Positions 15,759 to 21,024 of a stretch of 21,024 nucleotides of DNA are shown in pieces. The stretch spans positions 1 to 21,024 of the IMG/VR virus record IMGVR_UViG_3300044621_002150. One strand, given 5' to 3'. The notes below the pieces were generated by a model. It was not told the origin of the DNA. It was given only the letters and a program-made list of their open reading frames with translations, and ran no database searches. The DNA is from a virus. The number at the start of each line of letters is the position of its first letter. The first letter of the stretch is position 1. The translations under genes were made by a program, and so were the position numbers.

Positions 15759-15908
15759 ATGGAAGAACTAATTAATGCCATTATTGAGGATGAATCTCCT
15801 TCTGCTATCAGCGATGCAATCAAAAATATTCTTTCTGTCAAGGCAGTAGAAAAAATTGATGAATACCGGCCAGAAGTTGCTGCTAGTATGTTTAACGTAA
15901 ATGAGTGA
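15759..15908 (+). CDS. Small head-type protein in the gp67 position
   Basis: A 49-residue reading frame beginning MEELINAIIEDESPSAISDA, then AIKNILSVKAVEKIDEYRPE, ending VAASMFNVNE. It is acidic and predicted helical. The C-terminal pattern KA-x-EKID-x-x-x-x-x-VAASMF resembles small head or prohead-core proteins that lie directly downstream of the portal gene in cyanomyoviruses, in the place of T4 gene 67. The gp67 link is by position and pattern, not clear homology. A candidate late promoter lies 23 bases upstream, and the stop overlaps the start of the next gene by eight bases (ATGAGTGA), so both are likely co-translated. No clear Shine-Dalgarno sequence is seen. Confidence 0.65.
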   Translation: MEELINAIIEDESPSAISDAIKNILSVKAVEKIDEYRPEVAASMFNVNE

Positions 15909-16560
15909 TCTTTCAGATTTCTTTAAACTAGTATCTGAAGAAAAAAGAAAGGCCAAGGAGGAATTGGATGAATTAATATCCAATTCCTTTGAAGAATCTT
16001 TTGTTAAACCCCTAATCGAACAGAAATCTAGACCAAAAAAGAAGAAAAAAGAAGAGACATCTTTTGGTCAACCAACTCTCATTCAAAAATCCCTGGGGCT
16101 TCTTGCGGAACCAATTAAAACAAATAATTCTGATCCGTTAACTCCTCTTAATCAAAACTTTCTTACTCTAGAAGAATTCCAAAAGCACTATAAGATCTTT
16201 ATTGATCGGGTTCAACAACAGCTCTCTACCCTAGGTGGGGGTGGTGAAACTAATCTGACTTTTATGGATGTTCCAATGACATCCGTAACTTCTTCTTTTT
16301 ATCAAATAGTTCCACAAGACTATTATATTGGAGTAAATTTCTCAGGTGCAGTAACAATTGTACTTCCTAAAGCCGAAAGAGAGGGGAAGATTTTTGTTGT
16401 AAAGGACGAGTTAGGAGAAGCATCCAAAGGAACCAATCGATACATCACTATTTTACCATCAAGTTCAGATTTAATTGATGGAAGAGATCGGGCAATTCTT
16501 GCTTATAATTTTGGATCTCTTACCTTCATTTGGAGAAATAATTCTTGGAGAGTCATCTAA
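15901..16560 (+). CDS. Virion structural protein, cyanophage type (219 residues)
   Basis: Residues 1-60 are helical and highly charged (SDFFKLVSEEKRKAKEELDE, then a Lys run RPKKKKKEE at 44-52). A linker follows with PLTPLNQNFLTLEEFQKHYK and a glycine hinge LGGGGE near 114. The C-terminal half is a beta domain: YQIVPQDYYIGVNFSGAVTI, VLPKAEREGKIFVVKDELGE and a final SLTFIWRNNSWRVI. This last domain recurs at the ends of structural proteins in cyanomyoviruses and probably forms a small trimeric or capping beta fold. The start overlaps the 49-residue gene by eight bases; the stop abuts the next ATG directly. A coiled stalk with a beta tip suggests a fibre- or spike-like virion component, but exact location is unknown. 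Confidence 0.78.
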   Translation: MSDLSDFFKLVSEEKRKAKEELDELISNSFEESFVKPLIEQKSRPKKKKKEETSFGQPTLIQKSLGLLAEPIKTNNSDPLTPLNQNFLTLEEFQKHYKIFIDRVQQQLSTLGGGGETNLTFMDVPMTSVTSSFYQIVPQDYYIGVNFSGAVTIVLPKAEREGKIFVVKDELGEASKGTNRYITILPSSSDLIDGRDRAILAYNFGSLTFIWRNNSWRVI

Positions 16561-17817
16561 ATGTCACACCTTTATGAACCATATAAACCTCAAGATGATG
16601 CTTTTGGTAGGGCAAGAGTTTCTGAGCCATTTACCCTAGGTGATTATAAACATCTTTATTCAATTGATCCAGATTTTATTGATGTTTATTCTGGAATCGG
16701 CGCCACATTGACTTTTAACGTCAACCAGGCAGCCGCGAATCTTCAATCTGGTATTTCTACTAATGGTTATACAATTCATCAGACAAAAAGATATCATCAT
16801 TATATGCCAGGTAAATCTCAATTGATTTACTCCTCTTTTAACTTTGGACAACCTCAACAAAATGTAATCAAGAGGACCGGTTATTTTGATGATAGGGACG
16901 GAATTTATTTTGAACAGGATCAAAATGGAAATCTTAATTTTGTAATTCGTTCTTTTGTTAATGCCGGTATTGGTAATTCGGAAAGAAGAATTCCACAATC
17001 TCAATGGAACAAAGATCAACTTGATGGAAGTGGCGTCTCTGGATTTGATTTAGACATTACAAAAACTCAACTTTTCTTTACCGATTTTGAATGGCTTGGT
17101 GTTGGTAGAGTTCGTTGTGGATTTAGTCTTGATGGTAAGAATATTGTTGCACATGAATTTTATAATTCTAATAATGTTGATACCGTTTACATGTCAAATC
17201 CCAATCTCCCAGTAAGATGTGAAATTAGAAACACTGGAACTCAAGTTGGTGCTGGGGGGTCTTTTATCCAAATTTGCTCTACTGTGATGAGTGAGGGTGG
17301 TTATACAGAGGCTGGAAGAGAATTTTCTCATGCAACTTCTTTAAGATCTGTTGGTGTTGGATCAACAGTTCCTGTTCTGGCAATTAAACTTAAAAATTCT
17401 TTTAAAGGTTATCCAAATAGAGCTACGGTAAAATTAGAGGATATTTCAGTTTTTAGTGTTGGATCAAATATAAAGTATGAGGTAGTAAAAATTAATAGTG
17501 CCGTGGGTTTGAGTACAACCGGGACCTGGATTTCTGAACACCCCGAATCTGTTGTTGAATACAACCAAACTGCAACCGGAGTTGGAACAACTCTATTTGA
17601 GGATTTTATGAGTGGATATGCTTCTGGTGACAGTCAAAATGTAAATAAACCAGCCGCAACTTTTTCTAACATTCAATCTGGCCCCACATCAAAGAAAAAT
17701 TTCTTGTCTCAGAACTATAATTCAACCAATTCTGAGATTTTTTCTGTAATAGTTACCAATATTGGTTCTAATTCAACAAATGTTGGTGTTTCTTTGAGGT
17801 GGAAAGAGATTTATTGA
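16561..17817 (+). CDS. Virion structural protein (418 residues), tail/adhesion type
   Basis: The N-terminus contains DAFGRARVSEPFTLGDYKHL and the segment YTIHQTKRYHHYMPGKSQLI, a motif pair I know from structural proteins of many tailed phages (FGR-x-RVS...R-x-PGKS-x-x). The rest is beta-rich: VIKRTGYFDDRDGIYFEQDQ, TDFEWLGVGRVRCGFSLDGK, NNVDTVYMSNPNLPVRCEIR and GGSFIQICSTVMSEGGYTEA. It ends VTNIGSNSTNVGVSLRWKEIY. There is no signal peptide or membrane segment. The start directly follows the previous stop (TAAATG) with TGGAGAG at 16546-16552 as the Shine-Dalgarno sequence. The family is generally annotated as virion structural protein; a lectin-like or tail-decorating role is inferred from the beta-rich sequence. 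Confidence 0.8.
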   Translation: MSHLYEPYKPQDDAFGRARVSEPFTLGDYKHLYSIDPDFIDVYSGIGATLTFNVNQAAANLQSGISTNGYTIHQTKRYHHYMPGKSQLIYSSFNFGQPQQNVIKRTGYFDDRDGIYFEQDQNGNLNFVIRSFVNAGIGNSERRIPQSQWNKDQLDGSGVSGFDLDITKTQLFFTDFEWLGVGRVRCGFSLDGKNIVAHEFYNSNNVDTVYMSNPNLPVRCEIRNTGTQVGAGGSFIQICSTVMSEGGYTEAGREFSHATSLRSVGVGSTVPVLAIKLKNSFKGYPNRATVKLEDISVFSVGSNIKYEVVKINSAVGLSTTGTWISEHPESVVEYNQTATGVGTTLFEDFMSGYASGDSQNVNKPAATFSNIQSGPTSKKNFLSQNYNSTNSEIFSVIVTNIGSNSTNVGVSLRWKEIY

Positions 17818-17837
17818 CTAAATAGTTTTAATAAATA
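17818..17837 (+). promoter_or_regulatory. Two overlapping late-promoter-like motifs before the 111-residue gene
   Basis: CTAAATA at 17818-17824 directly follows the stop of the 418-residue gene, and AATAAATA at 17830-17837 matches the T4 late consensus TATAAATA at seven of eight positions. The 41-base gap has no visible Shine-Dalgarno sequence or terminator hairpin. The following ATG is at 17859. Confidence 0.4.
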
Positions 17838-17858
17838 ACTAAAGAAACCCCGTTAAAA

Positions 17859-18194
17859 ATGTCGCTTCTTGATAAAAAATCCTCAGTAAAATTAAATTCT
17901 GGACAACTTGTTCAGGGAGTTGCTGTAGTTGATAGTGACGGAAATCAAGTTACTTCATTTGGGGGTAGTGGAGGTGGTTCTACAACTGTCGGGGTAGTAA
18001 CAGTTTCTAATACCGTTTCTAATCCAGTTCCGGTTATTTCTGGACTAAATATTCCAAACCACAATAGAGTATCCCTTGCATATTCGGGATCTAATTTAGT
18101 TGGTGTCGCATACAGTTTTAATAATGTCGGTGTTGCTACTTTAACTCTTTCTTATGATGGGAGTAATAACCTTATTTCGGTCGTTAGGAGCTGA
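17859..18194 (+). CDS. Small beta-rich virion-type protein (111 residues)
   Basis: It begins MSLLDKKSSVKLNSGQLVQG and has a Gly/Ser linker (FGGSGGGSTT, residues about 34-43). The C-terminal beta segment includes GLNIPNHNRVSLAYSGSNLV and ATLTLSYDGSNNLISVVRS. Phage fibre-associated proteins with the same 'IP-x-H-x-x-V-x-L-x-Y-x-GSNL' end occur next to tail fibre genes. It is the last gene of the AT-rich block and is followed after five bases by the first gene of the GC-rich block, whose Shine-Dalgarno sequence lies inside its final codons. A tail-fibre accessory or adaptor role is inference from neighbours. No catalytic motif is visible. Confidence 0.7.
   Translation: MSLLDKKSSVKLNSGQLVQGVAVVDSDGNQVTSFGGSGGGSTTVGVVTVSNTVSNPVPVISGLNIPNHNRVSLAYSGSNLVGVAYSFNNVGVATLTLSYDGSNNLISVVRS
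18185..18190 (+). promoter_or_regulatory. Ribosome binding site of the 365-residue fibre gene
   Basis: TAGGAG lies nine bases before the ATG at 18200 and inside the last codons of the 111-residue gene. This places the signal for the GC-rich gene within the AT-rich gene, so the composition junction falls almost exactly at the gene boundary. Confidence 0.5.
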
Positions 18195-18199
18195 TTTTT

Positions 18200-19297
18200 A
18201 TGCAATATAAGTTCAACCCATTTACTGGAACCCTGGATGCGGCTGGCGGCGGCAACCCTGCTGGAAACAGTGGCGACATTCAGCTAAACCTGGATGGCGC
18301 CTTCGGTGCTGTTTCCAGTTTTCGCTGGATCACTGGTGAATTGCAGGTTCCGGGTGACATCAAACTTGATGACGGCGGCGGCTTCACTACAACAATTCAG
18401 TGTGTAACGCCGACCAGGAACAACACCATCTCATTCCCTGATCAGACGGGGACTGTGGCCTTGGTGGGCGGCTCTACTGGGCAGCTTGTCTACAACCTGG
18501 ATGGTTCGTATCAAGGCGTCAGCACGATGACGTTTGATGGCACGTCAGTTACTCTGGCTGGCCGTTTGATCAACAGCTATACAAGTCTGGCTAGTGCTCC
18601 AGCCAAACATTTCACCGGCTCGTGGTTCACGGGCGGCACCAGCACAACCACCAAGCCGCACTTCCTGATCGAGCCTGCGGGCACTACGTCTACCGCCTGG
18701 AGCGCGTCTGGCACAGGCCTGGGGGTGAATGCGCCGAGTGGGTTTACCGGAAACCTGCTAGATCTGCAGTTGAATGGGAGTAGCTCTTTTGTTGTTAATC
18801 GCCAAGGAAGTGTAACTTGGAATGGTGTTCTTGTCACTAGCGCCGCTGAAGTCTCTTTGGCTGTTGCTGGCTCAAATCGCCTAAGGATATTCAGCAGCAG
18901 TTTTCGTTTCCGCTCTCCAGATATAACGCATTTTGGATGGGCGACGGATGGCGGTTTTGGAACTATGAAAACTGCTTTTTGGGATGAAGGCGCTGGCATA
19001 TTCGCCCAGCGCAACAGTACCAATGCCCAATCCTCTCGCATCTACAACACCTTCACCACCGACACCAACTTTGAGCGGGCGAAGATTGAATGGGCCAGCA
19101 ACATCCTGCGCATCGGCACCGAAAAAGGCGCAGACGGCGGCACTGCCCGAGATATGGAGTTTCAAACTGATGGCGTAACAAGGATCACGCTCAAAGCAAA
19201 CGGCGCGATCCTGTTCTCTGGCATACCAACGACGAATCCCAACGTCGCGGGCCAGTTATGGAACGACGGCGGAACCCTGAAAATCTCTGCCGGTTGA
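18200..19297 (+). CDS. Tail fibre-like protein, first gene of the GC-rich cassette
   Basis: A 365-residue protein starting MQYKFNPFTGTLDAAGGG, a 'NPFTG-x-LD' opening seen in phage tail fibre and fibre-adaptor proteins. A repeat-like fibrous region follows (GDIQLNLDGAFGAVSS, QTGTVALVGGSTGQLVYNLD, GVSTMTFDGTSVTLAG). The middle (FLIEPAGTTSTAWSASGTGL) and the end (AKIEWASNILRIGTEKGADG; TTNPNVAGQLWNDGGTLKIS) match the stalk and terminal segments of fibres from phages and prophages of diverse bacteria. There is no intramolecular-chaperone motif. The DNA is clearly GC-richer than the preceding genes, except for a dip near 18780-18840 (24/60 GC). The start is supported by TAGGAG at 18185-18190. A role in host attachment is inferred from the family and neighbours. 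Confidence 0.8.
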   Translation: MQYKFNPFTGTLDAAGGGNPAGNSGDIQLNLDGAFGAVSSFRWITGELQVPGDIKLDDGGGFTTTIQCVTPTRNNTISFPDQTGTVALVGGSTGQLVYNLDGSYQGVSTMTFDGTSVTLAGRLINSYTSLASAPAKHFTGSWFTGGTSTTTKPHFLIEPAGTTSTAWSASGTGLGVNAPSGFTGNLLDLQLNGSSSFVVNRQGSVTWNGVLVTSAAEVSLAVAGSNRLRIFSSSFRFRSPDITHFGWATDGGFGTMKTAFWDEGAGIFAQRNSTNAQSSRIYNTFTTDTNFERAKIEWASNILRIGTEKGADGGTARDMEFQTDGVTRITLKANGAILFSGIPTTNPNVAGQLWNDGGTLKISAG

Positions 19298-19302
19298 TCA
19301 CC

Positions 19303-19887
19303 ATGCCCCTTTCCTCTCTTACAATCACCCTCACCGACACCCGCCTAATTGATGGCTGGGTAGAGGCCTCCAATCGTAACGGCACCACGCCTGAGCAGCT
19401 CGCGCTGGAGTTTCTACAGCATCAAGGCCGAGTCTATGCCGACCTGAATCGCATCGGGTTGATCACCAGCTCTGGATTTATTCGCCGGTTCTCAGCCGCT
19501 GAGTACGGAGCGATTCTTGCTGCTGCCGAGCAGTCCCCGCAGGTGGCCGCCCTGGTAGATGAGTTGACCAACTCTCCCACAGTGGCGCTTGACGACCCCC
19601 GCCTTGAGCCTGGCCTGCAGGCATTGGCAGCCGCTGGCCTGATCGCTGCCGAACGCATCCCGGTGATTTTGGCGTATGCGCGTCCTGAGCCCGGAGGCCA
19701 GCGCCCTACCAATCCGCAGCGGTTTGACCTGTTCACAGCCCTGGACGGCAGCGAGTGGATCTACGACCAGCCCCGCGCCGCTGACGGCACCTACGCCCAG
19801 GACGACCCTGCCACCGAGGCCGTGGAATCGGCTATGCGCTGGGTGCGCGTCACAGAGGACGACGAAGATGGAGGTGGCGACGGATGA
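19303..19887 (+). CDS. Small conserved fibre-cassette protein (194 residues), function unknown
   Basis: I place the start at the ATG at 19303, five bases after the previous stop, giving MPLSSLTITLTDTRLIDGWV; a longer frame from 19258 would add 15 unrelated residues and overlap the fibre gene by 40 bases. The core includes GTTPEQLALEFLQHQGRVYA, LNRIGLITSSGFIRRFSAAE and EYGAILAAAEQSPQVAALVD, followed by a segment VALDDPRLEPGLQALAAAGL. The 'aFl-x-RF-x-x-xEY-x-aI-x-aA' pattern occurs in small proteins next to fibre genes in other phages, with no known function. It ends with an acidic tail (EDDEDGGGDG). GC content is very high (43/60 at 19741-19800). It overlaps the next gene by ATGA. A fibre assembly or connector role is inferred from position only. 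Confidence 0.72.
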   Translation: MPLSSLTITLTDTRLIDGWVEASNRNGTTPEQLALEFLQHQGRVYADLNRIGLITSSGFIRRFSAAEYGAILAAAEQSPQVAALVDELTNSPTVALDDPRLEPGLQALAAAGLIAAERIPVILAYARPEPGGQRPTNPQRFDLFTALDGSEWIYDQPRAADGTYAQDDPATEAVESAMRWVRVTEDDEDGGGDG

Positions 19888-20648
19888 CGTTGATATGGCG
19901 CCCAGGCTACATAACAACATTTGCCGATCCTGATGTTCAGTCGTATTTGACAAGGGTAGAGGAGGCCGATAATCAGGGATTGGAATACCCCGTAGCGGTG
20001 GCGATTGATGAGTTTATTAGGGGCTGTAAGGCTGATGGGATCTGGAGCGCTATCAAGGCGAGTTGCATCATGGCCGGCGCCCGCACGCTGGCTGGTGCGC
20101 TGGTGCCGCTGGTGGGGCCTGCGCCGACGAATTTCAATTTTGTGGCGGGGGATTACAACCGCAAGACGGGGCTGGTGGGGAATGGAAGCACGAAGTATCT
20201 GGACAGCGGCAGGAATAACAATGCTGATCCGCAGAACAGCAAGCATTTAAGCGTTTACGGAAATGCGTTCACCTCTGGCGGCTTGATTGGGTCAAGCCCG
20301 TCAGCCACAGCGGCTTCTTTTATTCTTGCACAGTTTCAAAACTATCGAGTCAACACTGGGAATAGTGTGTCGGCTTCCCCTAACTATCCTAGTGCTGGAT
20401 TTATAGGTATTTCCCGAAACTCATCTACTTTATCCAGCAGAAGATACTCCGGGGTGACTTATGTTGACTCTAGCGATTCTTCTGTCCCTTCAAATGCAAC
20501 CATTGATGTTTTTAGAGCTGCGACCAATGCTGCACCTCCTACCAACGCCCGCCTAGCCTTCTACAGCATAGGCGAATCCCTCAACCTCGCCCTACTCGAT
20601 GCCCGCATCACCACCCTAATCAACAGATTCGCAGTCGTAATACCATGA
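19884..20648 (+). CDS. Adhesin-like tail protein, paralogue A
   Basis: A 254-residue protein with two parts. Residues about 13-85 are a helical N-terminal domain (FADPDVQSYLTRVEEADNQG, then AIDEFIRGCKADGIWSAIKA and CIMAGARTLAGALVPLVGPA). Residues about 88-254 are beta-rich (GDYNRKTGLVGNGSTKYLDS, STLSSRRYSGVTYVDSSDSS, ARLAFYSIGESLNLALLDAR), resembling a concanavalin/LamG-like lectin domain ending with the helix ARITTLINRFAVVIP. The start overlaps the previous stop (ATGA) and has a strong Shine-Dalgarno GGAGGTG at 19870-19876. The N-terminal domain is nearly repeated in the next gene. GC content falls in the beta domain (25/60 at 20401-20460). A receptor- or polysaccharide-binding role is inferred from fold resemblance and context; I do not recognise a characterised homologue. 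Confidence 0.78.
   Translation: MTLIWRPGYITTFADPDVQSYLTRVEEADNQGLEYPVAVAIDEFIRGCKADGIWSAIKASCIMAGARTLAGALVPLVGPAPTNFNFVAGDYNRKTGLVGNGSTKYLDSGRNNNADPQNSKHLSVYGNAFTSGGLIGSSPSATAASFILAQFQNYRVNTGNSVSASPNYPSAGFIGISRNSSTLSSRRYSGVTYVDSSDSSVPSNATIDVFRAATNAAPPTNARLAFYSIGESLNLALLDARITTLINRFAVVIP
20032..20118 (+). repeat. Imperfect direct repeat, copy 1 (N-terminal domain of paralogue A)
   Basis: This segment encodes ADGIWSAIKASCIMAGARTL and the following AGALVPLVG. It aligns without gaps to 20811-20897 in the next gene (offset 779 bases), with long identical stretches such as the segment encoding IMAGARTL. A second aligned block, 20152-20243 against 20934-21024, encodes YNRKTGL...DPQNSK and is more diverged. 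Confidence 0.8.
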
Positions 20649-21024
20649 GCCCAATTTACACTCCAGGAAAGTTAATACTTCGCCAGACGTATATTGGCCT
20701 GGACGACCCTGACGCTGCGGCATACATCACAGCGGTCGAGACCGCCGATGGCCAGGCACTGGAAACCGCAGTGCGCGATGCGATCAATGCGTTTGTGGTG
20801 GGCTGCAAAGCTGATGGTATCTGGAACGCGATCAAAGCCTGCTGCATCATGGCCGGCGCCCGCACACTGGCCGGTGCGTTGGTGCCGCTGGTGGGGGCGG
20901 CGCCGACACGGTTTGGCACGGCTGGCGGGTGGAATTACAACCGAAAGACGGGGTTACAGGCGAATGGGACCAATAACTATTTAGATAGCAATAGGAGTAA
21001 TAGCGCTGACCCACAAAATAGCAA
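20645..21024 (+). CDS. Adhesin-like tail protein, paralogue B, 3'-truncated by the window
   Basis: The ATG at 20645 overlaps the stop of paralogue A (ATGA) and the frame stays open to the window end (126 codons). It begins MSPIYTPGKLILRQTYIGLD, then DPDAAAYITAVETADGQALE, INAFVVGCKADGIWNAIKAC, CIMAGARTLAGALVPLVGAA and NYNRKTGLQANGTNNYLDSN. From about residue 21 it aligns collinearly with paralogue A, with one extra residue at the domain junction (FGTAGGWNYN against NFVAGDYN). It therefore has the same helical domain plus the start of the same beta domain. The first 20 residues differ. No Shine-Dalgarno sequence is seen, so translation probably depends on coupling to paralogue A. Function is inferred as for paralogue A. 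Confidence 0.8.
   Translation, partial: MSPIYTPGKLILRQTYIGLDDPDAAAYITAVETADGQALETAVRDAINAFVVGCKADGIWNAIKACCIMAGARTLAGALVPLVGAAPTRFGTAGGWNYNRKTGLQANGTNNYLDSNRSNSADPQNS
20811..20897 (+). repeat. Imperfect direct repeat, copy 2 (N-terminal domain of paralogue B)
   Basis: This is the partner of 20032-20118. It encodes ADGIWNAIKACCIMAGARTL and the following AGALVPLVG. Most differences are synonymous or conservative, consistent with a gene duplication or with gene conversion between the tandem copies. Confidence 0.8.

Noticed and set aside
19258-19302. Upstream ATG at 19258 for the 194-residue gene
   Set aside because: It adds an Arg-rich stretch encoded within the fibre gene's conserved C-terminus; the ATG at 19303 gives the usual family-like opening LTITLTD.
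18577-20246. Long antisense and alternative frames in the GC-rich segment (for example 18577-19041, 19492-19953, 19791-20246)
   Set aside because: High GC content lengthens all frames; the + strand set is contiguous, coupled by ATGA overlaps and carries recognisable phage sequence.
20032-21024. Template/variable repeats of a diversity-generating retroelement
   Set aside because: The repeats are two coding paralogues differing at mixed base types, with no adenine-directed pattern and no reverse transcriptase gene in the window.
1-21024. tRNA genes, CRISPR arrays, insertion sequences, attachment sites and clear hairpin-plus-U terminators
   Set aside because: None could be supported by reading; gaps between genes are at most about 70 bases.

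Overview
This window looks like part of the late, structural gene cluster of a T4-like myovirus, most like the marine and freshwater cyanomyoviruses (and the related HTVC008M-type pelagiphages). The gene order is diagnostic. All recognisable genes are on the + strand, packed with 0-70 base gaps or stop/start overlaps, and run gp13 (neck), gp14 (neck), gp15 (tail-sheath stabiliser), gp16 (small terminase), an extra gene, gp17 (large terminase), gp18 (tail sheath), gp19 (tail tube), gp20 (portal). The host is inferred, not shown: no photosynthesis gene, tRNA or integrase is visible here.

Layout. Bases 1-3783 are the 3' part of a very large virion protein gene that begins upstream of the window; a 73-residue coiled-coil protein follows. 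Bases 4013-7309 hold the neck/sheath-terminator genes gp13-gp14-gp15. Bases 7312-11135 hold the packaging genes gp16 and gp17, separated by a 418-residue mosaic protein of unknown function. Bases 11186-15732 hold gp18, gp19 and gp20. A 49-residue gene, three virion-type proteins (219, 418 and 111 residues) and then a GC-rich tail-fibre/adhesin cassette (18200 to the window end) follow, where T4-like genomes normally carry gp21-gp22-gp23. No gene-free stretch exceeds 300 bases; the longest gap is about 70 bases (4832-4901).

The most striking observation is in the large terminase. A 147-residue insert splits the Walker A motif exactly between RQ and SGKST. It has the hallmarks of a splicing domain without a homing endonuclease. 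Its first residue is Pro, so it cannot use the ordinary class 1 nucleophile, but it carries Trp, Cys and Thr at the three positions (B:12, F:4, G:5) that define class 3 inteins. Removing it restores RQSGKSTT and gives a 554-residue terminase of normal size, so the packaging ATPase should be inactive until the protein splices.

The second theme is modularity. A GY-x3-P beta-repeat block enlarges gp14, related repeats sit in the large virion protein, and a second beta module appears both in that protein and at the C-terminus of gp15. At base 18200 the DNA changes abruptly from AT-rich to GC-rich, and the new segment encodes a fibre-like protein, a small partner protein and two tandem paralogous adhesin-like proteins whose N-terminal halves are near copies. 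This is what a recently acquired host-recognition module would look like. A recurring CTAAATA/TATAAATA-like motif in the short intergenic gaps is a candidate late promoter.
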